Part shown: positions 9,178 to 18,446 of the stretch, piece by piece | How positions within the stretch are numbered: position 1 is the first letter of the stretch | How the letters are laid out: each line of letters starts with the position of its first letter | Assembly (NCBI GenBank): GCA_902520195.1 | Contig: CABYND010000008.1 | Coordinates: forward strand, 29,542-93,541 | Length of the DNA stretch: 64,000 nt | DNA from: Halieaceae bacterium | GTDB lineage: Bacteria > Pseudomonadota > Gammaproteobacteria > Pseudomonadales > Halieaceae | Direction: 5' to 3' | Position numbers and translations under genes: made by a program | The notes under the pieces: model-generated | The model's input: only the letters and a program-made list of their open reading frames with translations | The model's database searches: none | What the model was told of the DNA's origin: nothing

Positions 9178-11991
9178 ATGAATAAGCGGTTTCTATTGGC
9201 TTTAATGGTCTCCGGGGCCTTGATAGGGCTCGGCGGGTGTTCGGAGGGCGACGATGCCACTATCACGATCGAGGCACCAACTACAAGTACGGTTGACAAC
9301 AGCACTACCACGACTAATCCGACGCCCGATCCGACGCCCGATCCGACGCCGGATCCGACACCTGAACCTGAGGCGTGCCCAACAGGCACCACCGAGGTTA
9401 GCGATGGCGTCTGTCAGTTACCGGCAAGTATTTCATCTGATTTGACTCTGACTGCTGGTGCTAGTTACCTCATGGATGGCAGGGTTACTGTTGGTAACGG
9501 TAACGGAGAGTTAGGAGAGGATGGTAACCTCTCTGACGGAACTGCAGTTCAAAATGTCACTCTCACCGTGGAAGCGGGTGTAGAGATCAAAGGTAAGACC
9601 GGAACCTTCGCGAACCTCGTCATAACTCGCGGCTCCAAGATTATGGCAATGGGCACGAAAAATGCACCAATTGTTATGTCCTCTGACGATGCTGGAATTG
9701 CCGGCGCTGGGGAGTGGGGCGGCTTGATCATTCATGGATATGGACGTCATAACAAATGTCCGGAGGGCGGCACCGTCTGCAATATCGACGCTGAAGGAGA
9801 ATCTGGTTTTGCTGGTGGCTACAATGACGACGATAGCTCAGGTGTTTTGCAATATGTTGTTGTGGCAGAAGGTGGCTACGAGTTCTCTCCTGGTGACGAG
9901 ATCAATGGCATTTCATTGGTAGGTGTTGGTCGCGGTACGACCATGGAGTACATTCAGGTTGAAGGAAACTCCGATGATGGCATCGAGTTTTACGGTGGTG
10001 CTGTAAACGTTCGGTACGGAGTCTTTACAAACAACCTTGACGACTCAGTAGATTGGGATGAGGGGTATCAGGGTAATCTGCAGTACATCATCGTCAAGCA
10101 GTCTCCCAACGGCAGCGGTGAAGCCTTTGAGATGGACACTGAAGGTACTACGCTGTTTCTGTCTAAGCCAACGGTGTCTAATCTGACCGTCATCGCTGAT
10201 AAACAGGCCGATGATGACAACTATATCTTGCATTTCAAGAAGAGCTCGGGTGGTTTCTTCCACAACACTGTTTTGTCTGTTGCTGAAGACAACGCCACAC
10301 CGCTTAATCAGTGTGTAAGAGTCAATGGGTCCGGGTCAGAAGCTAACGTTGGCACGTCTTTGGTTCTTAACAACTGGATACAAGATTGTGCAGCGGGAGC
10401 AGGTGATAGAGGTTCTCTCTCCGGCTCTAACGTCGATTTGGATAACGGCACCATCTATGCAGTCAATGCCCGTTTGAATGCCAACGGCGCTTCTGAAGCG
10501 CCAGAAGCGATTCTAAGCGCATCGGTGGACTGGGCAGACGTGAATGCTGCTTATCCAGAATCCGTCGCCGATGTGAACTGGCTGGAGCCCACTCGATTTA
10601 TGGGTGCAGTTAACCCGACTACCAACGACGCTTGGTGGGCCGGGTGGACGGTAGAGGGTTCCGTTGGCAACCCAGAGGTAGCAGAGGCTACGTGTCCCGT
10701 GACGACGACTGAAGTATCCACAGGGGTCTGCTTGTTACCACCCACGATCGTCTCAGATTTGCGTCTGAACGGTGGAGTAGAGTACCTGATGGAAGGCCGT
10801 GTCACCGTCGGTAACGGAAACGTTGAGCTCGGTGAGGACGGTAATCTCTCAGATGGCTCCTCTGTGAGAAACGTCACTTTGACGATCGATGCCGGTGTTG
10901 AAATCAAAGGCAAAACAGGTACGTTCGCCAACCTCGTAATAACTCGAGGCTCAAAGATAATGGCAATGGGTACGAAGTCAGCACCTATTGTAATGTCCTC
11001 TGATGATGCTGGTATATCTGGTGCTGGGGAATGGGGCGGCTTGGTCATCCATGGTTATGGTCGGCACAATAAGTGTCCTGAAGGCGGCACTGTTTGCAAT
11101 ATCGATGCTGAAGGTGAGTCGGGTTTTGCCGGTGGCTACAACGATGACGACAGCTCTGGCGTCATGCGTTACCTAGTAGTTGCAGAGGGTGGATACGAGT
11201 TTTCACCTGGTAATGAGATCAATGGGATTTCACTTGTCGGCGTAGGTCGCGGTACTGAGATGGATTACATTCAGGTCGAGGGAAATTCTGACGATGGCAT
11301 CGAATTTTACGGAGGTGCTGTTAATGTCAAGCACGGAGTCTTTACTAACAACTTGGATGACTCTGTAGACTGGGATGAAGGCTATCAAGGTAACTTGCAG
11401 TACATCATCGTGAAGCAGTCATCCTCAGGAAGTGGTGAAGCTTTTGAGATGGACACGGAGGGAACAACTCTGTTCCTATCCAAGCCTACCGTCTCCAACC
11501 TGACCATTATTGCTGATAAGCAGGCGGATGATGATAACTACATTTTGCATTTCAAGAAGAGTTCTGCAGGCTTCTTCCACAACTCAGTGGTTACAGTCGC
11601 GGCGGACAACACAACTCCTCTAGATACCTGTGTGAGAGTCAATGGCTCCGGGTCTGAGGCCAACGTGGGCACTTCTCTAGTTTTGAACAACTGGATTCAG
11701 GACTGTGCTGCTGGCTCTGGAAATCACGGTACGCTTTCGATATCTGACGGTGGAGTTAACTTGGATAACGGAACCATTATTGCCACTGATGCAGCTTTAG
11801 ATGCGATTCTGGCTTCTCAGGCTGCGGAAGCCGCGGGCCTTGAGGCTCAGGATTGGACTGCAATCAATGGCGCGTACTCCGAGTCAGTAGCTGATCCTGA
11901 TTACCTGGACTCAACAACTTACATGGGAGCAGTGAATCCTGATGGCTCGGACCCGTGGTGGGCCGGATGGACAGTGTCTGGCTCTCTCTAG
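9178..11991 (+). CDS. Secreted lipoprotein with two tandem beta-helix-like repeats
   Basis: 937 residues. A lipoprotein signal with lipobox LGGC puts the lipidated cysteine at residue 21. A Thr/Pro-rich linker (PTPD repeats, about 48-62) follows, then two copies of a ~430-residue domain (about 70-490 and 505-937). The copies are very similar throughout, including GDDAGI-type turns, HGYGRHNKCPEGGTVCNIDA and WDEGYQGNLQYIIVKQ. Repeated short beta-strand turns suggest a right-handed parallel beta-helix. AGGAG lies seven bases before the ATG. Placed directly after the TonB-dependent receptor, it is probably its surface-exposed substrate-binding partner. No enzymatic motif is recognised. Confidence 0.8.
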   Translation: MNKRFLLALMVSGALIGLGGCSEGDDATITIEAPTTSTVDNSTTTTNPTPDPTPDPTPDPTPEPEACPTGTTEVSDGVCQLPASISSDLTLTAGASYLMDGRVTVGNGNGELGEDGNLSDGTAVQNVTLTVEAGVEIKGKTGTFANLVITRGSKIMAMGTKNAPIVMSSDDAGIAGAGEWGGLIIHGYGRHNKCPEGGTVCNIDAEGESGFAGGYNDDDSSGVLQYVVVAEGGYEFSPGDEINGISLVGVGRGTTMEYIQVEGNSDDGIEFYGGAVNVRYGVFTNNLDDSVDWDEGYQGNLQYIIVKQSPNGSGEAFEMDTEGTTLFLSKPTVSNLTVIADKQADDDNYILHFKKSSGGFFHNTVLSVAEDNATPLNQCVRVNGSGSEANVGTSLVLNNWIQDCAAGAGDRGSLSGSNVDLDNGTIYAVNARLNANGASEAPEAILSASVDWADVNAAYPESVADVNWLEPTRFMGAVNPTTNDAWWAGWTVEGSVGNPEVAEATCPVTTTEVSTGVCLLPPTIVSDLRLNGGVEYLMEGRVTVGNGNVELGEDGNLSDGSSVRNVTLTIDAGVEIKGKTGTFANLVITRGSKIMAMGTKSAPIVMSSDDAGISGAGEWGGLVIHGYGRHNKCPEGGTVCNIDAEGESGFAGGYNDDDSSGVMRYLVVAEGGYEFSPGNEINGISLVGVGRGTEMDYIQVEGNSDDGIEFYGGAVNVKHGVFTNNLDDSVDWDEGYQGNLQYIIVKQSSSGSGEAFEMDTEGTTLFLSKPTVSNLTIIADKQADDDNYILHFKKSSAGFFHNSVVTVAADNTTPLDTCVRVNGSGSEANVGTSLVLNNWIQDCAAGSGNHGTLSISDGGVNLDNGTIIATDAALDAILASQAAEAAGLEAQDWTAINGAYSESVADPDYLDSTTYMGAVNPDGSDPWWAGWTVSGSL
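9319..9366 (+). repeat. Four 12-bp tandem repeats coding a Pro-Thr linker
   Basis: Four units of CCGACGCCCGAT-type sequence encode PTPD three times and PTPE once, just after the lipobox. Such tracts can change length by slippage. Confidence 0.8.
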
Positions 11992-12015
11992 AGGGCCCAA
12001 CCTCTGCTAAACGGG

Positions 12016-12043
12016 AAAGCCCGCAATGTGCGGGCTTTTTTTT
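12016..12043 (+). terminator. Rho-independent terminator of the receptor-lipoprotein operon
   Basis: An eight-base stem (AAGCCCGC and GCGGGCTT) with a five-base loop is followed by a run of T, 25 bp after the lipoprotein stop. Confidence 0.92.
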
Positions 12044-12068
12044 GTTGCCAATATATCTTTAGTAGCAG

Positions 12069-12419
12069 TTAAGCGGGGGTTTTAGCTGACATTAGCTCCC
12101 AGGACCTGCGACCATCTTTTCGCTCTTGATAACGGTAGAGTACTTCAGACCCCTCAGGAAGCGATTGCAGATCCCCCGTGGCTTTGAATTGCACTTTGGA
12201 GCGAGCGCCGCGCGTCTTGGCATGACAACGGGCATTCTCGCCATCAGTAACGCTTGTGAAGCGTATCCGTAACGGACTGTCCGAGGCGCGTTGTTTGATC
12301 TGACCCGAAAAAAGGCACTCTTGATTGAGTTCTGCCATAGTTGGCGCGGCAATAAGGCTGGCTGCCATTGAGGTAATGGCAGCGATGAGAGTTGAACGCA
12401 GTGCTTTCTTGTTTTCCAT
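12069..12419 (-). CDS. Small secreted periplasmic protein, unknown function
   Basis: 116 residues. A clear signal peptide ends at APTMA before ELNQ (about residue 29). The mature ~87-residue domain contains two cysteines (ECLF and ARCHA) that could form a disulfide, and is basic. AAGGAG sits just before the ATG. I do not recognise the family. It is convergent with the lipoprotein gene, and the PhoB-type array at 12511-12583 lies about 90 bp upstream of its start. Phosphate control is therefore possible, although the heptamers point the other way. Confidence 0.7.
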   Translation of the reverse strand: MENKKALRSTLIAAITSMAASLIAAPTMAELNQECLFSGQIKQRASDSPLRIRFTSVTDGENARCHAKTRGARSKVQFKATGDLQSLPEGSEVLYRYQERKDGRRSWELMSAKTPA

Positions 12420-12510
12420 GCTTCTTCTCCTTGCGCCTCACGGCGCGTTGTCGCTTCACAGCGTGGTGCCAGAGCAGCGTTAGGCTGTCGGCAGGGTAGT
12501 AACAGCGGCG

Positions 12511-12583
12511 CTGTCATCAAAATGACTTTTTTTCGTCATACAACTGCAATATAAATGTAACACATCTGTCATAAAAATGAAAC
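12511..12583 (+). promoter_or_regulatory. Second PhoB-type heptamer array, seven units
   Basis: Heptamers start every 11 bp from 12511 to 12577: CTGTCAT, ATGACTT, TCGTCAT, CTGCAAT, ATGTAAC, CTGTCAT, ATGAAAC. Two match the Pho half-site consensus perfectly; three others match five of seven. The spacers are AT-rich. The reading direction is rightwards, but no gene starts to the right on that strand before the serine hydrolase's 3' end. The nearest start is the small secreted protein on the opposite strand. Confidence 0.6.
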
Positions 12584-12683
12584 ATGGAAAATTCTCATTT
12601 AATCCGCAATAAAAACAACAACCTATGAGTAGAGGGTGGACGAAAGAGATTATGTGAGTAGCCGACGGAGCCGCCCGTAAAAG

Positions 12684-14075
12684 CTAGAGCACCCCCAACA
12701 CATCAGCCAGTAAAACATCCATATTGGCTCGCGACTCGTTAAGGGTGAGCCCAAGTCGGACCACGACCAGCTCTTCCTCTGGAATTACAACTACGAATTG
12801 ACCGGAATTGCCGCCAGCATGAAAGGTGTTTTCGGGTGCACTGGGGAACGCCTGGTGTCCGGTGTTGAGCCAAAACCCGAGACCATATATCTCGCCGCTT
12901 TTTGCGGTGCCAGGTGTGACAGCTTGCCGTTGCCACTGTTGGCTGATTACGTCACTCCGCCCGTGCCAGGCATCCAGCCATAGCTGACCCATGCGCGCCC
13001 AATCTCTCGCTGTAAGGTACGCATAGCTAGAACCCACCTGCACACCGCTGGCGTCGGGTTCAAGCACGACGGCTTGAAGTGCGAGGGACTCAATAAACTG
13101 AGCCTTGATCCAGTCAGGGTAGGGCTCTCCACCTAACGACTGCTGCCACATCAAGGAAGCGGTATTGATGTCACCACTGGAATAGGCCCATTGCTCTCCT
13201 GGCGTGTGAGCATGGCCGGTATCTGGCGCCGACCACCACATACGCGGTTGCCGATAGAGCATGTCGGTTACGTCGTCACCGGGGAAATAACGTTCCGAGA
13301 AATCAAAGCCGGTGGTCATCGACAGCAAGTGCCGTAATGTGAGGACCGGGTTAACTTTGTCGAGGGTTTCGGCATCGGTACCCGCCGCTTGCAGCGCATT
13401 CACCACGGACCCGTCCAAATCCAGCTTGCCTTGATCGACTTGGCGCCCGATAAACGTCGCCATCAGGCTCTTGCTCATCGACCAGCCCTGCATTGGCGTC
13501 GTATTCATAACGGGTGCTCCGTACCGCTCTGCAACCATTTCGCCGCGATGCCTGACGATGACGGCGAGGGTATTCCGTCCCCCTTCCGGCGGTTCGGCAA
13601 AGGCGGTGTCCAGAGCAGATTGCAGTGCCGGCTTCTCCCCCGCATGTACAGCCGGCGCGGCGTGAGTGATGGGTGCCAGCGCCGCGCCGGCGCTAAAGGG
13701 ATGCGTTGAGGTGCCATCAGCAGCAGCCACAAAAGGAAATAGTGGTGCATGATCCGGCGTGACGAGCGTGCAGCCGTAGCCTCGTCGGTGCCGTGCAGTC
13801 ACCTCTTGTCCCAGCATGCGAGCCGCCACCTCCCGATGACCGTAATTGACCTCATAGCCGAGTAATTTTGCGAGGGGCTCGACAGTGGCAAGGCGCGGCA
13901 GTACATCCGTCTCAAGGACAAACTGCTCCGGTAGTCGCGCCACAAACATACCCGAGCAAATTTGCTTGGCGGCATAGCCCGCGCCAACGCTGCCTGCTTG
14001 TAGCGTTAAGCGATGCGTCAGCACAATAGCCGCGATCACTCCTAGCGCCGCGAGGAGTTTCAGCACACCCTTCAT
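12684..14075 (-). CDS. Serine hydrolase, beta-lactamase/PBP4 class C family
   Basis: 463 residues. A hydrophobic N-terminal segment (LKLLAALGVIAAIVL) could be a signal anchor, so the enzyme acts in the periplasm. The catalytic set is complete: SMSK (nucleophile Ser and Lys) in GWSMSKSLMATFIG, Tyr in WAYSSGDINTAS, and HAGGNSGQ in place of the KTG box. Family members include class C beta-lactamases, esterases and DD-peptidases. The start at 14075 is preferred to a frame beginning 18 codons earlier because AGGA lies eight bases upstream. Substrate is unknown. It stands alone, divergent from the phosphate transporter gene. Confidence 0.85.
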   Translation of the reverse strand: MKGVLKLLAALGVIAAIVLTHRLTLQAGSVGAGYAAKQICSGMFVARLPEQFVLETDVLPRLATVEPLAKLLGYEVNYGHREVAARMLGQEVTARHRRGYGCTLVTPDHAPLFPFVAAADGTSTHPFSAGAALAPITHAAPAVHAGEKPALQSALDTAFAEPPEGGRNTLAVIVRHRGEMVAERYGAPVMNTTPMQGWSMSKSLMATFIGRQVDQGKLDLDGSVVNALQAAGTDAETLDKVNPVLTLRHLLSMTTGFDFSERYFPGDDVTDMLYRQPRMWWSAPDTGHAHTPGEQWAYSSGDINTASLMWQQSLGGEPYPDWIKAQFIESLALQAVVLEPDASGVQVGSSYAYLTARDWARMGQLWLDAWHGRSDVISQQWQRQAVTPGTAKSGEIYGLGFWLNTGHQAFPSAPENTFHAGGNSGQFVVVIPEEELVVVRLGLTLNESRANMDVLLADVLGVL

Positions 14076-14249
14076 TATTGGAGTCCTATGAAAGATATCA
14101 GGCGACGGAGGCTGAGCTAGGCGTCTCATAAAGTCCAGCTTTGTTAGAAATGCGATTCATTGCCGTGCTCGCTGACAAACGGGTTCACACGGCTGTCATG
14201 TTCCCAGCGATATACTGTTAGGTTAAGGAATCTGCATTGAGGACACCCG

Positions 14250-15527
14250 ATGGACGTCATTGGGTCTTACGGGACGTTATTACTGTTATTGGCCTGCGCC
14301 TGTGGCCTGTTCATGGCCTGGGGTATTGGCGCAAACGACGTGGCGAATGCCATGGGCACGTCGGTGGGCGCGCGCGCCTTGACCTTGAAGCAAGCGATTG
14401 TTGTGGCGGCGATCTTTGAGTTTACGGGTGCCTACCTCGCGGGTGGCGAGGTCACTTCTACCATCCGTAAAGGGATCGTCGACCCCGGCTTGATGTCAGA
14501 CACACCTGAGCTCTTGGTATACGGGATGCTGTCAGCCCTATTGGCTGCCGGCACGTGGCTGTATATTGCCAGTTTGAACGGTTGGCCTGTCTCCACGACA
14601 CATTCCATTGTGGGTGCAATCGTGGGATTTGCTGCGGTCGGTATCTCGGTGGACGCGGTCGACTGGGGCCAGGTGGGCACCATTGCGGCGAGTTGGATCG
14701 TATCTCCTTTGCTGGCGGGCGGCATCGCTTTCGCGCTGTTCATTTCTGTGAGATCGCTGATCCTCGATCAGGACGATCCGTTTGTTCGCGCGCGTCGTTA
14801 TGTGCCGGTTTATATGTGGCTCGTGGGCTTTATGATCTCTATGGTCACCTTGACCAAGGGGCTTAAACATGTCGGTCTCAGAGCGGACTTGGGTTTTGGC
14901 TCAAATTTCGCCAATGCGCTCGCACTGTCCGTAGGCGTCGGCTTGGCTGTGGCGCTGGTAGGGGGGGTCTTGCTAAGCCGGCTGAAACCCAGCGGGAAAG
15001 ATGAGAACTCTATTGAGAACGTTGAGCGTGTCTTCGGCATACTGATGATCTTTACTGCCTGTGCCATGGCTTTTGCACATGGGTCAAATGACGTCGCGAA
15101 TGCGGTTGGACCGCTGGCTGCAGTGGTCAGCACCGTACAGTCCGGTGGGATCGTTGGTGTGACGAGCATCATGCCGTGGTGGGTCTTGGCAGTTGGCGCG
15201 GTGGGGATTGTGTTTGGTCTCTCCACCTACGGGTGGCGAGTGATTCAAACTATTGGGCGTAAAATCACAGAGTTAACCCCAAGTCGCGGTTTTGCCGCCG
15301 AACTGGCGGCTGCGACCACGGTTGTGTTGGCGTCAGCAACGGGCTTGCCCATTTCAACCACGCACACATTGGTAGGGGCTGTATTGGGTGTAGGGTTGGC
15401 ACGAGGTGTGGAGGCACTGCACCTTCCTACTATTTGGGCGATTGTATCGTCCTGGGTGGTGACGTTACCCGCCGGCGCCGGTCTGGCCATTGTCTTTTTT
15501 TACATTTTACGGTCGATCTTTGGTTAG
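14250..15527 (+). CDS. pit: Inorganic phosphate transporter, PiT family
   Basis: A 425-residue inner-membrane carrier for phosphate or metal-phosphate, driven by H+ or Na+. The family's duplicated signature is present in both halves: GIGANDVANAMGTSVGA near residue 25 and HGSNDVANAVGPLAA near 275. STTHSIVGA (about 114) and STTHTLVGA (about 370) are the internal repeats. About ten hydrophobic helices are visible. GAGGA lies six bases before the ATG. A single perfect Pho half-site (CTGTCAT, 14192-14198), with weak neighbours at 11-bp steps, lies about 50 bp upstream. That hints at phosphate control but does not prove it. Confidence 0.95.
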   Translation: MDVIGSYGTLLLLLACACGLFMAWGIGANDVANAMGTSVGARALTLKQAIVVAAIFEFTGAYLAGGEVTSTIRKGIVDPGLMSDTPELLVYGMLSALLAAGTWLYIASLNGWPVSTTHSIVGAIVGFAAVGISVDAVDWGQVGTIAASWIVSPLLAGGIAFALFISVRSLILDQDDPFVRARRYVPVYMWLVGFMISMVTLTKGLKHVGLRADLGFGSNFANALALSVGVGLAVALVGGVLLSRLKPSGKDENSIENVERVFGILMIFTACAMAFAHGSNDVANAVGPLAAVVSTVQSGGIVGVTSIMPWWVLAVGAVGIVFGLSTYGWRVIQTIGRKITELTPSRGFAAELAAATTVVLASATGLPISTTHTLVGAVLGVGLARGVEALHLPTIWAIVSSWVVTLPAGAGLAIVFFYILRSIFG

Positions 15528-15569
15528 TAAGGTATAACCCGCTAAAGTGAGAGCAAGGAGCTTAGTGTT

Positions 15570-16250
15570 ATGGCGGTTAAACCCGCAATCTCAGAAGTCA
15601 TTAGTAACTCGCCACTCGCGTTGCTGGAGCGGCATGCTGGTGTCTGTGTGGATTGCGTGGAGCGTCTGCCGTTGTACTTTGAAGAGGCTCAAGCGGGGCG
15701 CTGGGGTCGCGCGGGTGAGGTGCGAGAAGACATCTGCCGATTTGAGGGTCTGGCAGATGAACTCAAGCAGGAGGTTCGCAGCAACTTGCCCCGCGGACTG
15801 TGGATGTCTGTGTCCCGGGCAGACCTGCTTGAACTGGTGCGTGTTCAGGACAAGATGGCCAACGGTGTCAAAGAGGTATCGGGTATCTCATTAGGCCGTC
15901 AGTTAGCTTTTCCTGCGCCATTAACGACTGACCTCAGAGAATTTATAGACGTTGTGGTGGATGTGAGCCGTACCGTCGTGAAAATTATCGGTGCGACGCG
16001 AGAGCTATCTCGGTCGGCTTTTGGCACCCGTCAGACCAATGTCATCCTCAGTTTTGTTTCACAGGTCGAAGCGGGTGAGCGCCGCAGCGACGATCTCCAA
16101 GCCGCACTGCGTGCCAAGCTACAGGAGTGCGAGGCAGAGCTGTCGCCGGTCGACGCCATCTTCCTCTATCAGTTGCTGGCCGGTATCGGAGACATTGCCG
16201 ACAATGCAGAGAAGGTGGCACACCGCGCCCAGTTTATCGCCACGAGCTGA
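15570..16250 (+). CDS. DUF47/PhoU-like phosphate transport accessory protein
   Basis: A 226-residue helical protein of the TIGR00153/DUF47 family. It shows the typical start (SPLALLERHAGVCVDCVERLPLYFEEA), the DLLELVRVQDKMAN segment and a C-terminal LLAGIGDIADNAEKVAHRAQ helix. Members are PhoU-like and are coded next to Pit carriers, whose activity they are thought to modulate in the cytosol. It starts 42 bp after pit with AGGAG nine bases upstream, so the two form an operon. In many genomes DUF47 precedes pit; here it follows. Confidence 0.92.
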   Translation: MAVKPAISEVISNSPLALLERHAGVCVDCVERLPLYFEEAQAGRWGRAGEVREDICRFEGLADELKQEVRSNLPRGLWMSVSRADLLELVRVQDKMANGVKEVSGISLGRQLAFPAPLTTDLREFIDVVVDVSRTVVKIIGATRELSRSAFGTRQTNVILSFVSQVEAGERRSDDLQAALRAKLQECEAELSPVDAIFLYQLLAGIGDIADNAEKVAHRAQFIATS

Positions 16251-16257
16251 GGACTTT

Positions 16258-16289
16258 TGGGTTTCTTTTGAGGGCCCCGCAGAAACCCA
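16258..16289. terminator. Hairpin between convergent genes
   Basis: A nine-base stem (TGGGTTTCT and AGAAACCCA) with a 14-base loop lies between the DUF47 stop and the P450 stop. It could end transcription from both sides, though neither side has a long T run. Confidence 0.45.
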
Positions 16290-16311
16290 ACGCCAGCGAA
16301 CAACGCCTAGA

Positions 16312-17622
16312 TTAGTCGATCCTTGTGAAGCTCAGACCGATTTTCTGGTAGCCATGAGATGCGAAGCTGGGTAGGTGCGAGAGTTCGCTCTCTGACTCAT
16401 CCAGCTTGATGTCGCCAAGCCGCCCCAGTAGTTCCTCAAACGCAATCTTGGCCTCAAGCCTGGCGAGCTCTGCGCCCGCACAGAAGTGGGGACCGAAGCC
16501 AAAGCCCATGTGTGGCTTGGTGGTCGGACGATCGATGTCAAACTGCTCCGGGTTGGGGAACACTTCTGGGTCCCAGTTGGCGCCAGCCCACATCGGGATC
16601 ACCATCTCGCCGGCTTTCACCTCGACGCCCTCAATGCGGTCATCCTGGGTGGCGCGGCGGTAGGTGCACTGAATGGGCGGATCCCAGCGCAGCGCCTCTT
16701 CGACCATCGCTGGAATGTCGTCCGGGTTGTTGCGCAACCGATTCATTAAGGCATCGTCGTTCAGTAGCACCAACATAGCGTTGCCGATCAGATTGGTGGT
16801 CGTTTCATGACCCGCGAGCAGGATCTGGTCGATGATGGGCAGCAGCTCTTCGGTGGTCAGTGGCGGCTCACCATCTACCTCGGTATTCACCATGATGCTA
16901 AGCAAGTCGTCTGTTGGCTCGCGGCGCCGACCTTCAATTCTGGGCACAAAATAGTCATGGAGTTCGACCACGGCGTGGGCTACTTCGCGCCGTCGCTCAT
17001 GACTTAGCAAGTCGATATTGCCAGAGATCATCAGGTCACCCCAGTGCTTGAAAGTCCAGATATCGGCGCGATCCACGCCCAGTATGTCGGCGATCACCGT
17101 CACGGGCAGAGGCACCGCGAATTCGGGGATCAGATCGACAGAACCCCGGTCGATAAATGCATCAATCAGTTCGGTGGTGATCTCACGTATCTGTGGCTCC
17201 AGTGCGCGCACACTGCGAGGGCTTAGTGCCTTGCTGATCAGTTTGCGGTGCCGGGTGTGCTCGGGTGGGTCAGCGGTGAACAGCGCGTTAACGATGGGGT
17301 GTGCATTGGACAGTATCTCCTCGACATCGTCCTGCACCGGTTCGCTGTTGATGCCCATGTGTCGTGGGCCGCGGTCATCTTCGGTGATGGCGGATGAGTA
17401 AACGCCAGTATTTCTTGCAAGTGCCGCGAGGGTGTCATACCCCGCGACTATAGTGCCGATGTTGGGGTCGCGCCCTACGCCACCCGCCTCGTGGAGCAAA
17501 GCATAGGCCTTATACGGGCACTCGATGTGCTCGCTGTCTGCCAGATTCATCTCAGGAGTAGTATCTTCAGCCATGGGTTTTACCGCCGCACCGATATGGA
17601 ACGCAGTATAGCCATGGCTCAC
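16312..17622 (-). CDS. Cytochrome P450
   Basis: A 436-residue soluble bacterial P450 monooxygenase. The I-helix oxygen-binding motif AGHETTTN, the K-helix ExxR (EEALRWDPP) and the heme-thiolate loop FGFGPHFCAGAELAR are all intact. It has no membrane anchor, so it needs separate ferredoxin and reductase partners; none is coded here. Substrate is unknown; relatives hydroxylate fatty acids, terpenes or steroids. An in-frame ATG at codon 16 is an alternative start. Confidence 0.95.
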   Translation of the reverse strand: MSHGYTAFHIGAAVKPMAEDTTPEMNLADSEHIECPYKAYALLHEAGGVGRDPNIGTIVAGYDTLAALARNTGVYSSAITEDDRGPRHMGINSEPVQDDVEEILSNAHPIVNALFTADPPEHTRHRKLISKALSPRSVRALEPQIREITTELIDAFIDRGSVDLIPEFAVPLPVTVIADILGVDRADIWTFKHWGDLMISGNIDLLSHERRREVAHAVVELHDYFVPRIEGRRREPTDDLLSIMVNTEVDGEPPLTTEELLPIIDQILLAGHETTTNLIGNAMLVLLNDDALMNRLRNNPDDIPAMVEEALRWDPPIQCTYRRATQDDRIEGVEVKAGEMVIPMWAGANWDPEVFPNPEQFDIDRPTTKPHMGFGFGPHFCAGAELARLEAKIAFEELLGRLGDIKLDESESELSHLPSFASHGYQKIGLSFTRID

Positions 17623-17659
17623 CGATGTTGGGCAACTCCCGTAAGGAGTGAGAGAGCGC

Positions 17660-18259
17660 TCAGTTCACGGCATTGAGCGGAAAGGCGACCGGCACAATGA
17701 TTTCGTTGCGCCGCATGAAGGGCAGGGTCCAGGGTGGGTTGTATTGGTTCAGCGTGGGTTCGCCAGTGATATCGATCCCTTCCGCAATCAGAAAGCGCTG
17801 CAATTGCTGCCAATTTTCATCCGCTTTCTCTGCCGAGGCCCAGCCGCTGAATTGAATCACCGCAGCGGTGTAGGCCGGTGCCTCCCGAAATGACACCCGC
17901 TGATCTTCTGGTTGGGGGAGATCCTTGAGTGCATATTCGGCGGGCATCATAAAGGCCATTTCCTTCTCGCCGGCCATGGTCTGTTGCACAGGCGCGGTCA
18001 TGGCGATTTTTTGTTCTTCGGCGTTACCGCCAAAGATATAACCCGCCAGCACGCGAAAACCGCTGTCGGAATCCTCGTTCATCCCCGTGACCGCCATAAT
18101 TCTCGGCGCATACGCGCGGATCTCGATCTGCTCGGCCTCCCATGCCTTTTCCACCTGGTATACGGGCTCTTCGATGGCGATGGCTTGGGTAGTCATCACC
18201 GATGTAACGAGCGAGATGAATAGAGTTTGGATATGACTGAGATATCGAAGCTGCTGCAT
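17660..18259 (-). CDS. SOUL/HEBP-family heme-binding protein, exported
   Basis: A 199-residue protein of the SOUL family. A signal peptide ends around TQAIA (residue 28). The domain begins EEPVYQVEKAWEAEQIEIRAY, continues with KIAMTAPVQQ and ends in NPPWTLPFMRRNEIIVPV, all typical of the family. SOUL proteins bind heme or tetrapyrroles; the bacterial role is unclear and the secreted form would act in the periplasm. It lies 37 bp upstream of the P450 gene on the same strand, so they may be co-transcribed. Confidence 0.85.
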   Translation of the reverse strand: MQQLRYLSHIQTLFISLVTSVMTTQAIAIEEPVYQVEKAWEAEQIEIRAYAPRIMAVTGMNEDSDSGFRVLAGYIFGGNAEEQKIAMTAPVQQTMAGEKEMAFMMPAEYALKDLPQPEDQRVSFREAPAYTAAVIQFSGWASAEKADENWQQLQRFLIAEGIDITGEPTLNQYNPPWTLPFMRRNEIIVPVAFPLNAVN

Positions 18260-18446
18260 TGGTGCGTCCTTTCACACATAGGCATAGTGTGAATACGCGT
18301 AGGCGCCGTCCCGGATCAGCTTCGAGAGGTTTGAATGGTCGGCACAGATACAGTGGTAAAGCAGCCACCTTTAAAAGTGGCGTAAGCCCAATGTCTTGCT
18401 CGGTGAACCAGGCGGCCAGCGTGTCAGGCCGCTCTGGGCTTTGCCC

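Noticed and set aside
12092..12520. 142-codon frame overlapping the small secreted protein and the Pho array
   Set aside because: It is an out-of-frame shadow of 12069-12419, which has the ribosome site and signal peptide.
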